64,000 nucleotides of DNA from Vandiemenella viatica (GCA_031002005.1 JARYHS010008074.1:4968924-5032923), one strand, 5' to 3'; numbered from the stretch's first letter, positions 47,395 to 56,860 are shown. Numbers and translations: made by a program. Notes: generated by a model not told the origin, from the letters alone.

Positions 47395-48063
47395 TTACAA
47401 TATAATGTCTCTTTCACGAAGTTCTTCAACTACTGATAAAATTTCGTTGGAGTGTGACGTATGTACTGCTGATGTCGTTGCGGTAAGTAACTTCAGTCTT
47501 TCAACGAGTTCATTCGGATCGTCCCAGTACACATATTCCTTCATGGGAAGAAGACCAGAACCAGACTGACTGACAATTTTAGAGACTATAGTTTTAAACT
47601 TAATATTGGTAGCAGGTTTAAGAATTTTACCAGATGGACTAAATTTTACTCTGTGGGCTTTTCAAGTCCTTGGCAGTATACTGTTTTGGGTTTTTCAAAA
47701 ACAACAACTCCATTAATCCTCTAGCTCTTTCATATTCATCACCATCGATTAAAATAACATTTTCGTCAACAGTAACAGGTGAGTTTCCAATCATTAGTGA
47801 ATCATTCTTCCATCGAACGCCATACACTGAATCATAATCTCGCTCACTTCGACCAAGTGACTTCAAGATATCTTTGATCAAGAGAGGAGACTGCTGCTGT
47901 ATATGTCGCTGAGGTAAGAAAACTCTTTCCATAGTATCTGTCACAGGTCTTAATGAATCCTTGAAGAATCTCTCAATCTGGCCCGTCTTCAGCTCTAGTA
48001 ACTTTCGTCGAATTGCATTACGGGCCTTTTTGATACCACATTTAGTTGTTGTTGGGTCTATGT
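47395..48063 (-). pseudogene. Conserved Maverick protein of unknown function (upstream of integrase)
   Basis: The minus-strand text starts near GIKKARNAIRRKLLELKTG and continues with DTMERVFLPQRHIQQQSPLL. It then has YGVRWKNDSLMIGNSPVTV, then GLMELLFLKNPKQYTAKDL, and after a stop/frame change near 47639 SGSGLLPMKEYVYWDDPNEL and SAVHTSHSNEILSVVEELRE. It ends at TAA (47397-47395), overlapping the region just before the integrase ATG. I recall similar proteins next to integrase in other Mavericks, where the role is unknown. It is helical at the start with a compact middle domain. No catalytic motif is seen. Confidence 0.7.
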
Positions 48064-48091
48064 TTACACATCAAATGAAGCTTGTGGGTGT

Positions 48092-48571
48092 TCACTGTAC
48101 TATTTTATATCTCACTGTTAATGTTGCTGTAAATGGCTTGTAGTGTTGATTATTTACAGTTGTTGGGAAAAAACTAAGTTTATCACCTCGTTTGACATTG
48201 AGTAACCTTGCATCTTTACTCCAATTCAGTCTCACATCAACCCTACCCGGTTTGACTATTGAGTCGATTAAACCAGTGACAGGAATTTTATAATAGTTTA
48301 GATCTGCCTCTAGTATAAATTCGTGACATTGAAGCATATCTGTTACTGCAATAGTTATAACCATAGTCACTTCTGCCGTTTTCAATTCTTCGATAAATTT
48401 ATCAACATATCGTTTGGTGGCGGCATCGTCCTCTTTGATGGGATTGGCCACACGTTTGAGTACTTTACCCTGGCAATCCTAATTACCCTCCTTCGTAAGA
48501 AGTATATTCTGTGGTGGGTACACAAACACTCTCTTATCCTGAGTCACTGAAGTTCTCCCAAACTTATCCAT
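48092..48571 (-). pseudogene. Maverick protein with phage-tail-like DAATKRYVD motif
   Basis: It starts at ATG 48571 on the minus strand (MDKFGRTSVTQDKRVFVYPP). One in-frame TAG lies near 48480, and it continues with VANPIKEDDAATKRYVDKFI. The phrase DAATKxYVD is familiar from phage tail-fibre proteins, where it sits at a trimer neck. The remainder (LEADLNYYKIPVTGLIDSIV, then GRVDVRLNWSKDARLLNVKR) looks like a beta-rich domain. It is about 159 codons and ends at 48092. A role as a virion spike or minor structural protein is inference only. Confidence 0.65.
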
Positions 48572-48604
48572 GCTTGTAATGATGTCAGAAGACAGTGTGC
48601 GCAG

Positions 48605-49294
48605 CTATTTATTCAAAAATGAATCAAATCCGTTGCGATATTTTCCATGGTATATGTCACAGTCCTTGTCAATAACCAAAAATCCGTGTTTACACTCATT
48701 CCAACAGTACCCACATAGGTTCTTAAACTCCTTGAACGTCATGTCGGTGTTGAAGTGGTCGTTGTAAATGTGTTTGAGATTCATATCGTCCTGTTTAAAG
48801 ATTACGATCAAGTTAGCATTGTCTCTAACCTACTGTTTCGGTATACGGCTATATGTCTCACACAAGTAAAAAGAATCCACCGATCTGTGCGTTCCCATGC
48901 AAAAGTAACCTCGTATATTATTCTGCTTCTCACACGAAACATCGTCAAACACAAACACAGAATTAGGTAGAGCTTCGCTTGGAGGAGGTACACTTTGATT
49001 ATCACTAAATGTCAAATACTGAATTTCTTTAATGGGTTCTAACACTTTCGCTAGTAATTGATACTTTGGCTGGTACAACGACTTGGAAAACACGTATACA
49101 TTTTCAAATCTAAGACCATTGGGGTGTTCCAGCAGGGACAGCACAAGATTGGTTGTCTCATAATTTGATGGGCCACACACTATTGCCCTCACTGTCTCAG
49201 GGAACAGAGGTAGGTTCATCTTCCGTCTAGTATTGTTGCCAACAGAATCAACATTACTCACGGGCAATCTGTCTCGCTGTTTGACAAACTTCAT
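48605..49294 (-). pseudogene. A32/FtsK-type DNA packaging ATPase, damaged
   Basis: This family pumps DNA into Maverick/Polinton-like capsids. The start is MKFVKQRDRLPVSNVDSVGN at 49294. The Walker A region reads VCGPSNYETTNLVLSLL, lacking the usual Gly-Lys pair before Thr. Walker B is NSVFVFDDVSCEKQ, and GTHRSVDSFYLCETYSRIPK is the conserved following region. An in-frame TAG at about 48832-48830 separates the last 68 codons (VRDNANLIVIFKQD to the end at 48605), which remain in the same frame. The gene is divergent from the PLA2 gene, with only about 70 bp between the starts. Confidence 0.9.
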
Positions 49295-49322
49295 ATTGAC
49301 AAGGTTAGGTGGTTGCTCCGGC

Positions 49323-49331
49323 TACATATAG
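49323..49331 (+). promoter_or_regulatory. TATA-like box between ATPase and PLA2 genes
   Basis: CATATATAGG-like text (ACATATAGGCGCGCG) lies about 40 bp upstream of the PLA2 ATG, in the short divergent spacer. It is a plausible late-gene promoter, but no initiator is clear. Confidence 0.35.
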
Positions 49332-49366
49332 GCGCGCGAACAACTAAAGTATGTTAGTTGGTAACA

Positions 49367-49940
49367 ATGCCTCCTACGAGGAAGAAGAAGATGGGCGGTG
49401 GCTTTTTAAACAAGCTCATCGACAAGATGCCTTTTGAGGCGCATATACCTACATACCAGTTTTGTGGTCCCGGTACTAAACTGGAAAAACGGTTTGCACT
49501 TGGGCAGAAGGGTATCTACCCACTAGATGCAGCCTTCAGGGAACACGACATTGCTTATGCACAGGGGGCAGATAGAGCTAAAGCAGATCGGATGCAATGT
49601 TTGGTGAACGTGCAGTGGCATTCTTGGTTAACAGGGCCATGCGCACCAAGTTTAAGTTTGGTGGAGGTGTTAAGAAAAAGAAACACCAAAAAAAAAGAAG
49701 GGTAGTATTCTTCCATTAATATCATTATTTGCTGGCTTGTCAGCTGCTGGTGCTTTAGCAGGCGGGGTGGCTAATGTCGTCAAAGCTGTTAAAGGAGCTA
49801 AAGAGGCGAATAAGCAGTTTGCTGAGGAGAAACGACACAACAAAACGATGGAGGCACTTGTAATGAGGGGTAAAGGTTTATATTTGAAACCATACAGGAA
49901 AGATGGGTCTGGATTACAAAAAAGTCGGTTCAGCCGCTGA
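49367..49940 (+). pseudogene. Phospholipase A2-like Maverick virion protein, frameshifted
   Basis: The start ATG at 49367 gives MPPTRKKKMGGGFLNKLID. A PLA2-like core follows: calcium-loop YQFCGPGTKLEKRFALG, then YPLDAAFREHDIAYAQGAD with the His-Asp catalytic pair. This resembles the PLA2 domain of parvovirus VP1, which helps particles leave endosomes. The frame changes near 49600 and again at the A run near 49690. A downstream frame (49700-49940) gives a Gly/Ala-rich hydrophobic helix GLSAAGALAGGVANVVKAVK and a charged tail, like a membrane-active minor capsid protein. Similar fused proteins occur in other Mavericks as far as I recall. It is non-functional as it stands. Confidence 0.8.
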
Positions 49941-50278
49941 CGGACGATGACATACGTAAACATGTAAAGCGGTTGCGCATACCCTATTTTCGTGGTGTTT
50001 TCATGCGTGACACATTGCCCAAAAGAATTCGTGAACGTGAATGTGGAATCACGAACTTGGATTGTGCTAAAAGTGGTGGAACACATTGGGTTGCTTACAT
50101 CAAGTACTAAGATGGTGTAGTTAAATACTTTGACAGGTTTGGTGACTTACCTCCTCCGTTAGAACTGCAGTGATATTTTGCAGGGAACAGAATACTTTAC
50201 AATGTGCAGCAACACCAGAAGTTTGGTACACATGTTTGTGGACATTTGTGTTTAAAATTCCTGTATGAAAATGTATAA
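49937..50278 (+). pseudogene. Adenovirus-type cysteine protease of the Maverick, broken
   Basis: This protease family matures virion proteins. The frame beginning LTDDDIRKHVKRLRIPYFRG continues with MRDTLPKRI and GGTHWVAYIKY, which holds the catalytic His. Next come YFDRFGDLPPP, the acid residue region, and FGTHVCGHLCLKFLYENV, the Cys nucleophile region. In-frame stops occur at about 50108 and 50171. The start overlaps the end of the preceding gene and no clear ATG is left. It is short (about 113 codons) because the family here lacks extensions. The end is at TAA 50276-50278. Confidence 0.88.
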
Positions 50279-50331
50279 CATCAGTCTTGAACGAACCTTG
50301 GACAAGATAACTCATATCTGTAACACTCTGC

Positions 50332-50946
50332 TTGTCAGGCACCAGTTCAATCTTGGGCTGTGATTACTTTCCACCAATAGATTTGAGCCAAGGTGATTAC
50401 ACAGTCAGACTTTCGATCCCAAATATAGACGAATCAAATTGTAAATTTCATTACTCGAAGAATAAAGTGATAGTCATACCCACAGGATCTTACGACATTG
50501 ACGATTTGGCGAATTATTTGGTTCGACAAACTAAAAACGACAAGCTAGTAATTAGAGCAAACAACAATTCACTCATGTGTGAGATAGAAACACCTGTGGA
50601 AATTGACTTCTCTAAACCAAACTCAATTGGATCTCTGCTCGGATTTTCGAAACGTGTGTTGAAGCCCGGATTTCATACCTCGGACTATACCGTGCACATT
50701 GACGCTATAAGAATAGAGTGCAGCATATGTACGGGAAACTACGTCAACGATAAGCTGGGACATACACTACACGAGTTTTTTCCAACAGTCCCGCCAGGGT
50801 ACAAAATTGTGGAAGTACCCGCTAATGTCATATATCTACCCATCACAGTGAAAACTCTCAGTAATATCAACGTTAGAGTTGTCGATCAAGACGGTAATTT
50901 AGTGGATTTTAGAGGAGAAACCATCACTCTCAGACTACATATATAA
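50332..50946 (+). CDS. Minor capsid (penton-like, single jelly-roll) protein, open reading frame intact
   Basis: The strand-rich text matches the Maverick penton family: PPIDLSQGDYTVRLSIPN, IVIPTGSYDIDDLANYLV, EIDFSKPNSIGSLLGFS, then GHTLHEFFPTVPPGYKIVEV. It ends VVDQDGNLVDFRGETITLRL and HI. The product would form the pentameric vertices of the capsid. No internal stop is seen over 204 codons, but no ATG near the start was found in frame. The true 5' end may therefore be lost or lie at a shifted upstream position. It is followed 4 bp later by a small ORF. Confidence 0.9.
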   Translation: MSGTSSILGCDYFPPIDLSQGDYTVRLSIPNIDESNCKFHYSKNKVIVIPTGSYDIDDLANYLVRQTKNDKLVIRANNNSLMCEIETPVEIDFSKPNSIGSLLGFSKRVLKPGFHTSDYTVHIDAIRIECSICTGNYVNDKLGHTLHEFFPTVPPGYKIVEVPANVIYLPITVKTLSNINVRVVDQDGNLVDFRGETITLRLHI

Positions 50947-50950
50947 AAGA

Positions 50951-51082
50951 ATGGGCGCTCGTTATAACAAGAAGTGTCAACCACGCAAAGCTGTCAGTCG
51001 TGAACCAACAGTGAAACGATTAACACCTGTAAACGTGCTCTTCCTACAGTCGTTAGGCTATACAGTCAAAAATCATGGATGA
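50951..51082 (+). CDS. Small conserved ORF, 43 aa
   Basis: It begins at ATG 50951 (MGARYNKKCQPRKAVSREPT). The second half, RLTPVNVLFLQSLGYTV, resembles a short motif I recall beside capsid genes in other Mavericks. It is basic, has no domain, and its stop overlaps the major capsid start (51075). Its conserved position between capsid genes suggests a virion or assembly role, which is unproven. Confidence 0.6.
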   Translation: MGARYNKKCQPRKAVSREPTVKRLTPVNVLFLQSLGYTVKNHG

Positions 51083-52457
51083 GGTGCTAGACATAACTTC
51101 CAGTGTGGAGTTTGACGAGTCGGTGACGCGCAAAGAAGATTTGAGTCACCAACCGCATACGCCAGCCACATTTAATAACAATGATGAAATCCGAATACCG
51201 ATTCAGAACCGAGATACATATACACTAGCATGCGAAAGCTACTTGCATATTGAAGGAAGATTCATGATATCGGATGGAGCAGTAACAAATTCACTTATCA
51301 CATCCAATGCGTTCGCTTTTCTGTTTGAAGAAATTCGATATGAACTAATTGGAACAGAAATTGACCGAAATAGAAACGTTGGTATCACAAGCACATTGAA
51401 AACGCTTATTTCTGCAAGCCCCCCACAAATGGGTGTGTTGATCAATGCAGGATGGGGTCAACGCGCTCCTGGAAATGGTTACTTTGATGTTTGTATACCG
51501 TTGAGTATGCTCTTGGGGTTTTGTGAAGACTTTAAAAAGATACTTGCAAATGTAAAACAAGAACTAATACTGATTCGAGCTAGGGGCGATACAAATTCAT
51601 ATGTACAAGCCAATCCAAATCCTCAGGAATGTAAATTCACCATCAGCAAACTGGCATGGGTGATGCCTCTTTTGCAAATAGGTGAAAGAGAAAAGCTAGC
51701 GCTGCTTAAGATTGTAGACAGTGGGAAACCACTTCGCATTAATTTCTGAAGTTGGGATCTGTTGGAGTACCCGTTGCTTCCAATCAGCAAGACTCAAATT
51801 TGGTCTTTGAAAACGTCAACGCAACTGGAGAAACCTAGGTTCGTGGTTCTGGGATTACAAACAAACAGGAAACGAAATGCGGAATTCAGTGCAGCCATAT
51901 TTGACGACTGCAATCTCGCCAATGTCAAAGTGTTCCTAAATGATGTGGCGTATCCATATGAGAATATGAATTTGGACTTTAAGAAAAACCGAACCACAGT
52001 GTTGTATGATATGTATGCAAGATTCCAACAGTCTTACTACGAGTGAGACCATCCTTCGCCGCTACTAAAACGTTAAGACTTTATAGAAACTACCCCTATC
52101 ACCATAATAGACTGTTCACATCAAAATGAGTCTGTTAAAACAGGACCTGTTGACATTCGTATGTATTTTTATAGCAATGAGAATTTTCCAACCTACGCCG
52201 CTGCATACTGTCTGATCGTGCACGATCGTGTTGTAGAATACGTACCTCTAACAAGTGTCGTGCGTAAGCTGACAGAAAATCAAGTAGCAGCCAGTCTTGT
52301 CAACTATTACCATGCCGACCATCTTCCTGGACGCACAGGGTGTCACGAAGAAGAATGGTGGGTTTATTTTCAAAGAAGTTGCTTTATGCATAGTACGCTC
52401 CGACAAAATTATCTCTACACATTGTATTTCTGTATCATCACCACCGTGTGGAGGTAA
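51075..52457 (+). pseudogene. Major capsid protein (double jelly-roll), with three stops
   Basis: Starts MDEVLDITSSVEFDESVTRK. Strand-rich text NNDEIRIPIQNRDTYTLACE, FLFEEIRYELIGTEIDRNRN and FDVCIPLSMLLGFCEDF matches the Maverick/adintovirus major capsid. A single frame runs on past in-frame stops at 51747-51749, 52044-52046 and 52074-52076, through FDDCNLANVKVFLNDVAYPY and IRMYFYSNENFPTYAAAYCL. The normal end is probably near 52290. The frame stays open to 52457 but overlaps the next gene. The product would be the hexon-type shell protein. There are no frameshifts, only nonsense changes. Confidence 0.9.
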
Positions 52458-52785
52458 TGAACCATCAGTTAGATGGGTAACACATAATTACCATGGAATA
52501 CCTTGGAACGCAGATGGAGTTTCCTTCAGCAAGATGTGCTCTATACTACATGCAATAACCAATGAGGATGATTCAATCATTTACGTTAAAGGACGGGAGA
52601 AGGCTAGATGGCTACAGAAAATCATCAGGAGGAAAGTATGCTACAACATTGAAGATTTAGGATGTCCACCACTACAAGAACTCAAGAAAAATAATTTGAG
52701 AAAACTTTGTAACTTACATATATTTTGTAATAATATGTGTGCAATTGAAAATGTATTTTTAATCGCCAATTGGTGGGCGAAATAA
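52312..52785 (+). CDS. Conserved protein of unknown function, intact, 157 aa
   Basis: The ATG at 52312 opens MPTIFLDAQGVTKKNGGFIF. Further conserved phrases are VRWVTHNYHGIPWNADGVSF, SIIYVKGREKARWL and YNIEDLGCPPLQELKK. The end ENVFLIANWWAK is at 52785. The pattern, a strand with an Asp then a histidine-bearing segment and a YVKG strand, recalls an RNase-H-fold nuclease. That is a guess, as the usual acidic set is not clear. I recall related proteins in insect mobile elements and viruses. It is one of few genes in this Maverick without a break, and follows the capsid genes in the same direction. Confidence 0.7.
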   Translation: MPTIFLDAQGVTKKNGGFIFKEVALCIVRSDKIISTHCISVSSPPCGGNEPSVRWVTHNYHGIPWNADGVSFSKMCSILHAITNEDDSIIYVKGREKARWLQKIIRRKVCYNIEDLGCPPLQELKKNNLRKLCNLHIFCNNMCAIENVFLIANWWAK

Positions 52786-52958
52786 AAGATTTAAAAACAT
52801 ACATACTATAGTATTATTTAATTAGGATAGGTGAAATGACAAAAGAAAAATCTGGTAAAATGATTTTATTTACTCACAATTCAAGTACAAATCAATTATT
52901 TTTTTGGGGTTGCACAAAGTCATTTGTAGAACTATGGACTGAGGGATGGCTGGCGACA
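52786..52958. other. Spacer between convergent Maverick genes
   Basis: AT-rich spacer at the end of two convergent genes. No signal stands out. Confidence 0.5.
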
Positions 52959-53647
52959 CTAATTATTACCGCAGACATCATCACCAACTCTGCTTACAAT
53001 TCTGTTGAATACATCAGTTCCTTTTAAATCTTGTTCAACTTTGCGCTTAACATAATCATACACTAGCAGCTTTTTATATGCTTTAGTTTCTAACTTTAAA
53101 TTTTCATAGACTGGTGTTGAACAGGGGCTGTATGACACTTCATTGTCATGTACATTATCAAAATGCAAACCTATCAGGCCATTCACAGAACAACGGGGGA
53201 AGTCACGAATCACTTTCACTGATAACGTATTCACAAACTCATTGTAGTACTTGGTAACTTGATAACTCCAGGGTTTCATGGTGTTGATCGCGCTGGTCAC
53301 TGCAGGCAAGGCGTCGACCATGTTGTCCCATGTTGATTAGCCGAGAAACACACCACAGGCAGGAACAGCGTTGTTGTTTTCGCTCCAGCCACTGCTCGGG
53401 AAGAGATGGTGTGGTTGCCGAGTGAGATGCAGATGCTCAGTGTTGTTGAAAATGCCACCAATTGTATAGACCAGCTGTCTCAGTACATCCCAGTCTTTAT
53501 GTGTGAGAGTGACTTTATTGTACCCAACTTTTTCGGTACAATTACTGGATTAAATTCCAGTTTAGGTGACAAACCAACAGTGATCCGCTTGGTGTCGCTC
53601 CTGTTTAACTTGTAGCATGTTAAAAACAGGAGAACCTCACTAGCCAT
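52959..53647 (-). pseudogene. Maverick right-end gene of unknown function, broken
   Basis: The minus-strand start MASEVLLFLTCYKLNRSDTK at 53647 continues with ITVGLSPKLEFNPVIVPKK. After a frame change near 53490 it gives DWDVLRQLVYTIGGIF and HLHLTRQPHHLFPSSGW. A stop near 53340 follows, and then DALPAVTSAINTMKPWSYQV to the end SRVGDDVCGNN at 52959. The text is long and protein-like, so the gene is real but decayed. It points toward the capsid genes. No motif lets me assign a role. Confidence 0.6.
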
Positions 53648-53856
53648 AGTGAACATGACGATCGTCGACCGGCAACTGAGGGCGAGCTGACTGGTGTAAT
53701 GGCATTTATGCGCTAGTGTTCCTGCAGAACGTGTCTGGTGCTGTGACGTCACACGAGCCATGGGATGTCTGCGCAGATTGAGGTTTGTGCTGCCATCTAG
53801 TCATACGACCTTGGGCACAATTTTGCGCGAATTCGAGCGGTGTCGCCATCTCGTGA

Positions 53857-54057
53857 GCGCCCAAAGAACTAATGGTCCAGCGTCGGCTGCCAACTCGCGG
53901 CCGGTCAAGGAACTATCGTATGCGCAAGCCCAACCTGGTCTGCCCCCTTATCGGTGGAGGAACGAACTAACGATCCGCCATCTTGTGACGTCATACGACC
54001 CTGAACGCTGATTGGCTGCTCACTTCGAGACGTCGTGGGTTTTCCCGGTTTCTTCCT
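53857..54057 (-). repeat. Maverick right terminal inverted repeat
   Basis: Reverse complement of 38896-39098 with differences (for example GACGTCATACGACCCTGAACG against its partner). It ends CCGGTTTCTTCCT. The flanking 6 bases do not match the left side. Confidence 0.92.
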
Positions 54058-54944
54058 AGCTCTCTCCTTCCCCACCTACTAAATATATATTTATTATTTT
54101 TCATATCAGGTCTGATATCAGGCAATATATTAAACAACTATTTAAGGTGTATGGGTATTTCGTTTTTAACCTTCTTTTCATGGCTGTAATAAATTGGGAA
54201 AGAACTGAAATATAAAATTTTGATTTGTGCGGAAGTGAGACCTCTGAGAGCTTCTTCCAGGATTTGTATGTGGAGACTTCTTTTCGCTTAACTAAACGTC
54301 ATCGTCAGGGGTATGCATGAACTTGTAAGAGTCCAAAGAAACCAGAAACCTCAAGGTAATTGATGCACGTCTAACCATTTCTGAAAATGTATGGTATCGC
54401 TCGTGGTTGGTAAATTAGAAACGATCTTAAGTATTGAATGGTTCTGAGATTCATATAATATAATTCCAGAGCACATAAGTTTCAGGTGTCACATGCAACC
54501 TGGGATATCGTAAATGAGTTAGTATGATGCTAGGTGAAACTTATTTTCCGCATCCAAGAACGCAATGTGTATCGTTATCTTGTGGAAATGGCTTATTTCG
54601 ATTATGAGGCGTCCAACATATTTGGCTGCAGTTGTGCCTCTGTCACGAAATCACCACTAATTCGTTGTGACTTTAGTCGCTTAGACGGAGACGTGCATCT
54701 CGCATACCTTCATGCGTCAAGTAGGGGTATCGATCGATTCTTGAAAAAGTCATTGACAGAACTACTGCCTATGGAGACTGTGGTTTTTAGTGTTAGTCCA
54801 CCAACAGGACTTAAAATTTTATCATTCATCTAGCTTAACAGATCAGCCAGACTGAATTCTGTGTACGCAAGTAATATCAACTCATCGTGTTTGGTTTATG
54901 GCTTTACGCCTCGTCGACGTATGGTCATTAAAGGTGGGGCAGTT
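54058..54944. other. No gene recognised
   Basis: A 99-codon ORF at 54534-54833 shows no domain I know and no promoter or splice context. The rest is AT-rich. Confidence 0.45.
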
Positions 54945-54949
54945 CATAC

Positions 54950-55160
54950 TACATCAAGCATGTTGGGTCAACGGTTAACGTACTGCCTCGCCTTCGGAGG
55001 AAGCGGGCTCGAATCTCACTCCGAGCATCAAGATATGGGTTATCCATGGTTTCCCGAAATCACTCTAGGTTAATGCCGGGATGCTTCCTTTTAAAAAGCA
55101 ATGGCCGAATTCCTTCTCGTTCAATGTGTCCATGTAACACGCAAAATTAAACTGACCGAA
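54950..55160 (+). repeat. SgRP1-like tRNA-derived SINE, plus strand
   Basis: It begins near GTTGGGTCAACGGTTAACG and has CTGCCTCGCCTTCGGAGGA. A diverged B box GGCTCGAATCT follows, then CATGGTTTCCCGAAATCACT, GTTAATGCCGGGATGCTTCC and GGCCGAATTCCTTC. The order matches 37960-38165 (inverted) and 63790-64000. Confidence 0.75.
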
Positions 55161-55345
55161 TTCTAGTAAACTACCTTGGATGGGGACGTTAAGCCTGGCA
55201 GAATATTTCGGAAGAGTTTACCTGAACGGGCCGCCATTCGAATTATTATTCACTTCTCACGGAAAACTAAACTGATCGAAAATTAGTTTCTACCTTGGAT
55301 GGGGACGTTAAGCCTGGCGGTATCTTTCGGAAAAGTAGGTCTGAA
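55160..55345 (+). repeat. Two-copy direct repeat after the SINE
   Basis: CTACCTTGGATGGGGACGTT followed by AAGCCTGGC occurs near 55169 and 55289, about 119 bp apart. Each copy is preceded by AAACTGA(C/T)CGAA text. It may be a SINE tail duplication. Confidence 0.6.
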
Positions 55346-55639
55346 TGTGCCGGCACCAGGTTTCACTATTTCCATTCTTCAACTTGCAGAATTCCTTCCC
55401 GCTTTATTAAACCAACGGGTTTTTGAACCGTTGACTACACTTTACGAAAATATGTTAATTATTTCAATAGTAACTATGAATTTGCGAATAATTATTATTG
55501 TATAGAAAAACGGAGGAAAAAATATTAGACTGAATTTCAGTACAAAATAGTGATTAATCAATACTTTTCTTTTATACCGTTGTTAGAGGCCTGCACCTGG
55601 CTCCGGTGGAGGGGGGAATGCCCCAGCGGCCTCCGGTCC
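55346..55639. other. No gene recognised
   Basis: Nothing seen apart from a G-rich segment near 55590-55640 leading into the minisatellite. Confidence 0.45.
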
Positions 55640-55975
55640 GGAATTTTGATTAAAAACACAGCGGGCGGCCCGAAGCAATCTTCTCAGAGCCGTTTATTTT
55701 CCGGCTGTTAGAAATTTTAATTCAAAAGCCGCCAGGAAGGTAAAGCAATCTTCGAAGGGCCGTTTATTATTCGGCTGCCAGAAATTCTAGGCTGCGGGGA
55801 GGAAAGCAATCTTCGCAAGGCCGTTTATTTTCCCTCTGTCAGAAATTTTAATTAAAAATCCGCCAGGGATGTGAAGCAATGTTCTCAGGTAGCCAGCCAT
55901 TAATTCCCGCAGGTAATAGGCCGGAAAGGCCGTTCATTTTCCCTCTGACAGAAATTTTAATTAAGTTTTAAGGTA
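55640..55975. repeat. Minisatellite, units of about 62-72 bp
   Basis: Units containing AAGCAATCTTCNNAGGGCCG, TTTATTTTCC, (G/C)CTGTCAGAAATTTTAATT and CCGCCAGG recur near 55673, 55743, 55805 and 55877. A diverged half unit lies near 55930. The first copy is preceded by GC-rich text. Confidence 0.75.
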
Positions 55976-56159
55976 GAGGGCTGCAGGAGGCGGGGGAGGG
56001 GCGTGGTGGGTGGCGGCGGCGCCTTTGATCGGGGACAGTAACCGCCTTTATATACTACTATACATATAAATATATATTTACAAACAAGAATTGCTCTTTT
56101 AAAGGTATAATATACTTCGCATTTAGATTTTTAATAAGTTTTTTTCTGATTCCTAGTTT
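55976..56159. other. AT-rich spacer
   Basis: A short G-rich piece, then AT-rich DNA. Nothing recognised. Confidence 0.4.
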
Positions 56160-56860
56160 AATATTTGATTCTAAAAGAATTCACTTTTTCATGAAAGATT
56201 TTTTTGCCGGTATTATTCTGCTTTTAACATCATTCCTGATTCGGCCATCGGTTGTAACTTTTCTTTCTATCGCAACCGTTCCAATGTTTATATTTAATCT
56301 AGTATTAATGGTATCATTTGTGCCACATTTCATCATTTTTGTCTTGCTTTGGTTTATGTTTAGTCCAAAATCTTCCTTGGTGTATTGTTCATAACAGTCA
56401 GTAATTTCTCAGTATCCTCAACCATTTCTGCTAACATGACAATGTCTTCAATATACTGATTTTTTCTTCTTGAACACTTATGTCACATTCAAATCTTTCT
56501 TCCACTTCCTTAATTGATTCTTCTATATATAAGTTGAATATCAATGGTTATAGACTACCACATTGTCTCACACCCTTTTTAACTGATGCGTGTCTCTCAT
56601 GATTCTCTACTTTTATTGTAGCTACTTGAGTCTTGTAAAGATTATACAGTTTTCTTAAGTCACGGTATTGTAGACCCGAATCCTTTAAAATACGAATTGA
56701 ACATAATGTCCCACCTAACATTATCAAAAGATTCTTCTAAGACAATAAACGCCATAAAAGTATTTTAAATTTCTTGTACCGCTGTTATTTCTAAGCCCAA
56801 TCTGGTAGCCATGCTACTAAGCTGTGAGAGCTCAAAATTATTAACTTTATTTAAAGTTTA
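56160..56860 (-). pseudogene. LINE reverse transcriptase fragment
   Basis: On the minus strand, high to low coordinates give MAFIVLEESFDNVRWDIMFN (motif with the first catalytic Asp region), then IRILKDSGLQ. Next come VKKGVRQCGSL and LIFNLYIEESIKEVEERFE, then a decayed catalytic box near 56440 where DIVMLAEMVEDTEKLLTVMN follows. Near 56200-56260 GRIRNDVKSRI and IPAKKSFMKK complete the pattern. This is the RT of an insect LINE of the RTE/R4-like style. It is broken by stops and frame changes. Confidence 0.75.

Larger units (their letters stand above)
38896..54057. mobile_element. Maverick/Polinton DNA transposon (endogenous virus-like), nearly complete
   Basis: A 15.2-kb element is bounded by inverted repeats of about 200 bp beginning AGGAAGAAACCGGGAAAACC. 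It contains the diagnostic set of protein-primed DNA polymerase B, retroviral-like integrase, FtsK/A32-type packaging ATPase, adenovirus-type protease, and minor and major capsid proteins. Left-arm genes (leader exons and PolB) point right. Integrase, two unknown genes and the ATPase point left. PLA2, protease, capsid genes and one unknown gene point right, and a last gene points left. A 1.9-kb mariner is nested in the integrase gene, so the original length was about 13.3 kb. Most genes have stops or frameshifts. Confidence 0.95.

Noticed and set aside
50121..50342. Minus-strand ORF across the protease
   Set aside because: It is opposite a recognisable, if broken, cysteine protease on the plus strand and has no independent similarity.
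38890..54063. 6-bp target duplication of the Maverick
   Set aside because: The six bases on the two sides do not match. Either they mutated, the ends were rearranged, or the true ends differ slightly from my choice.
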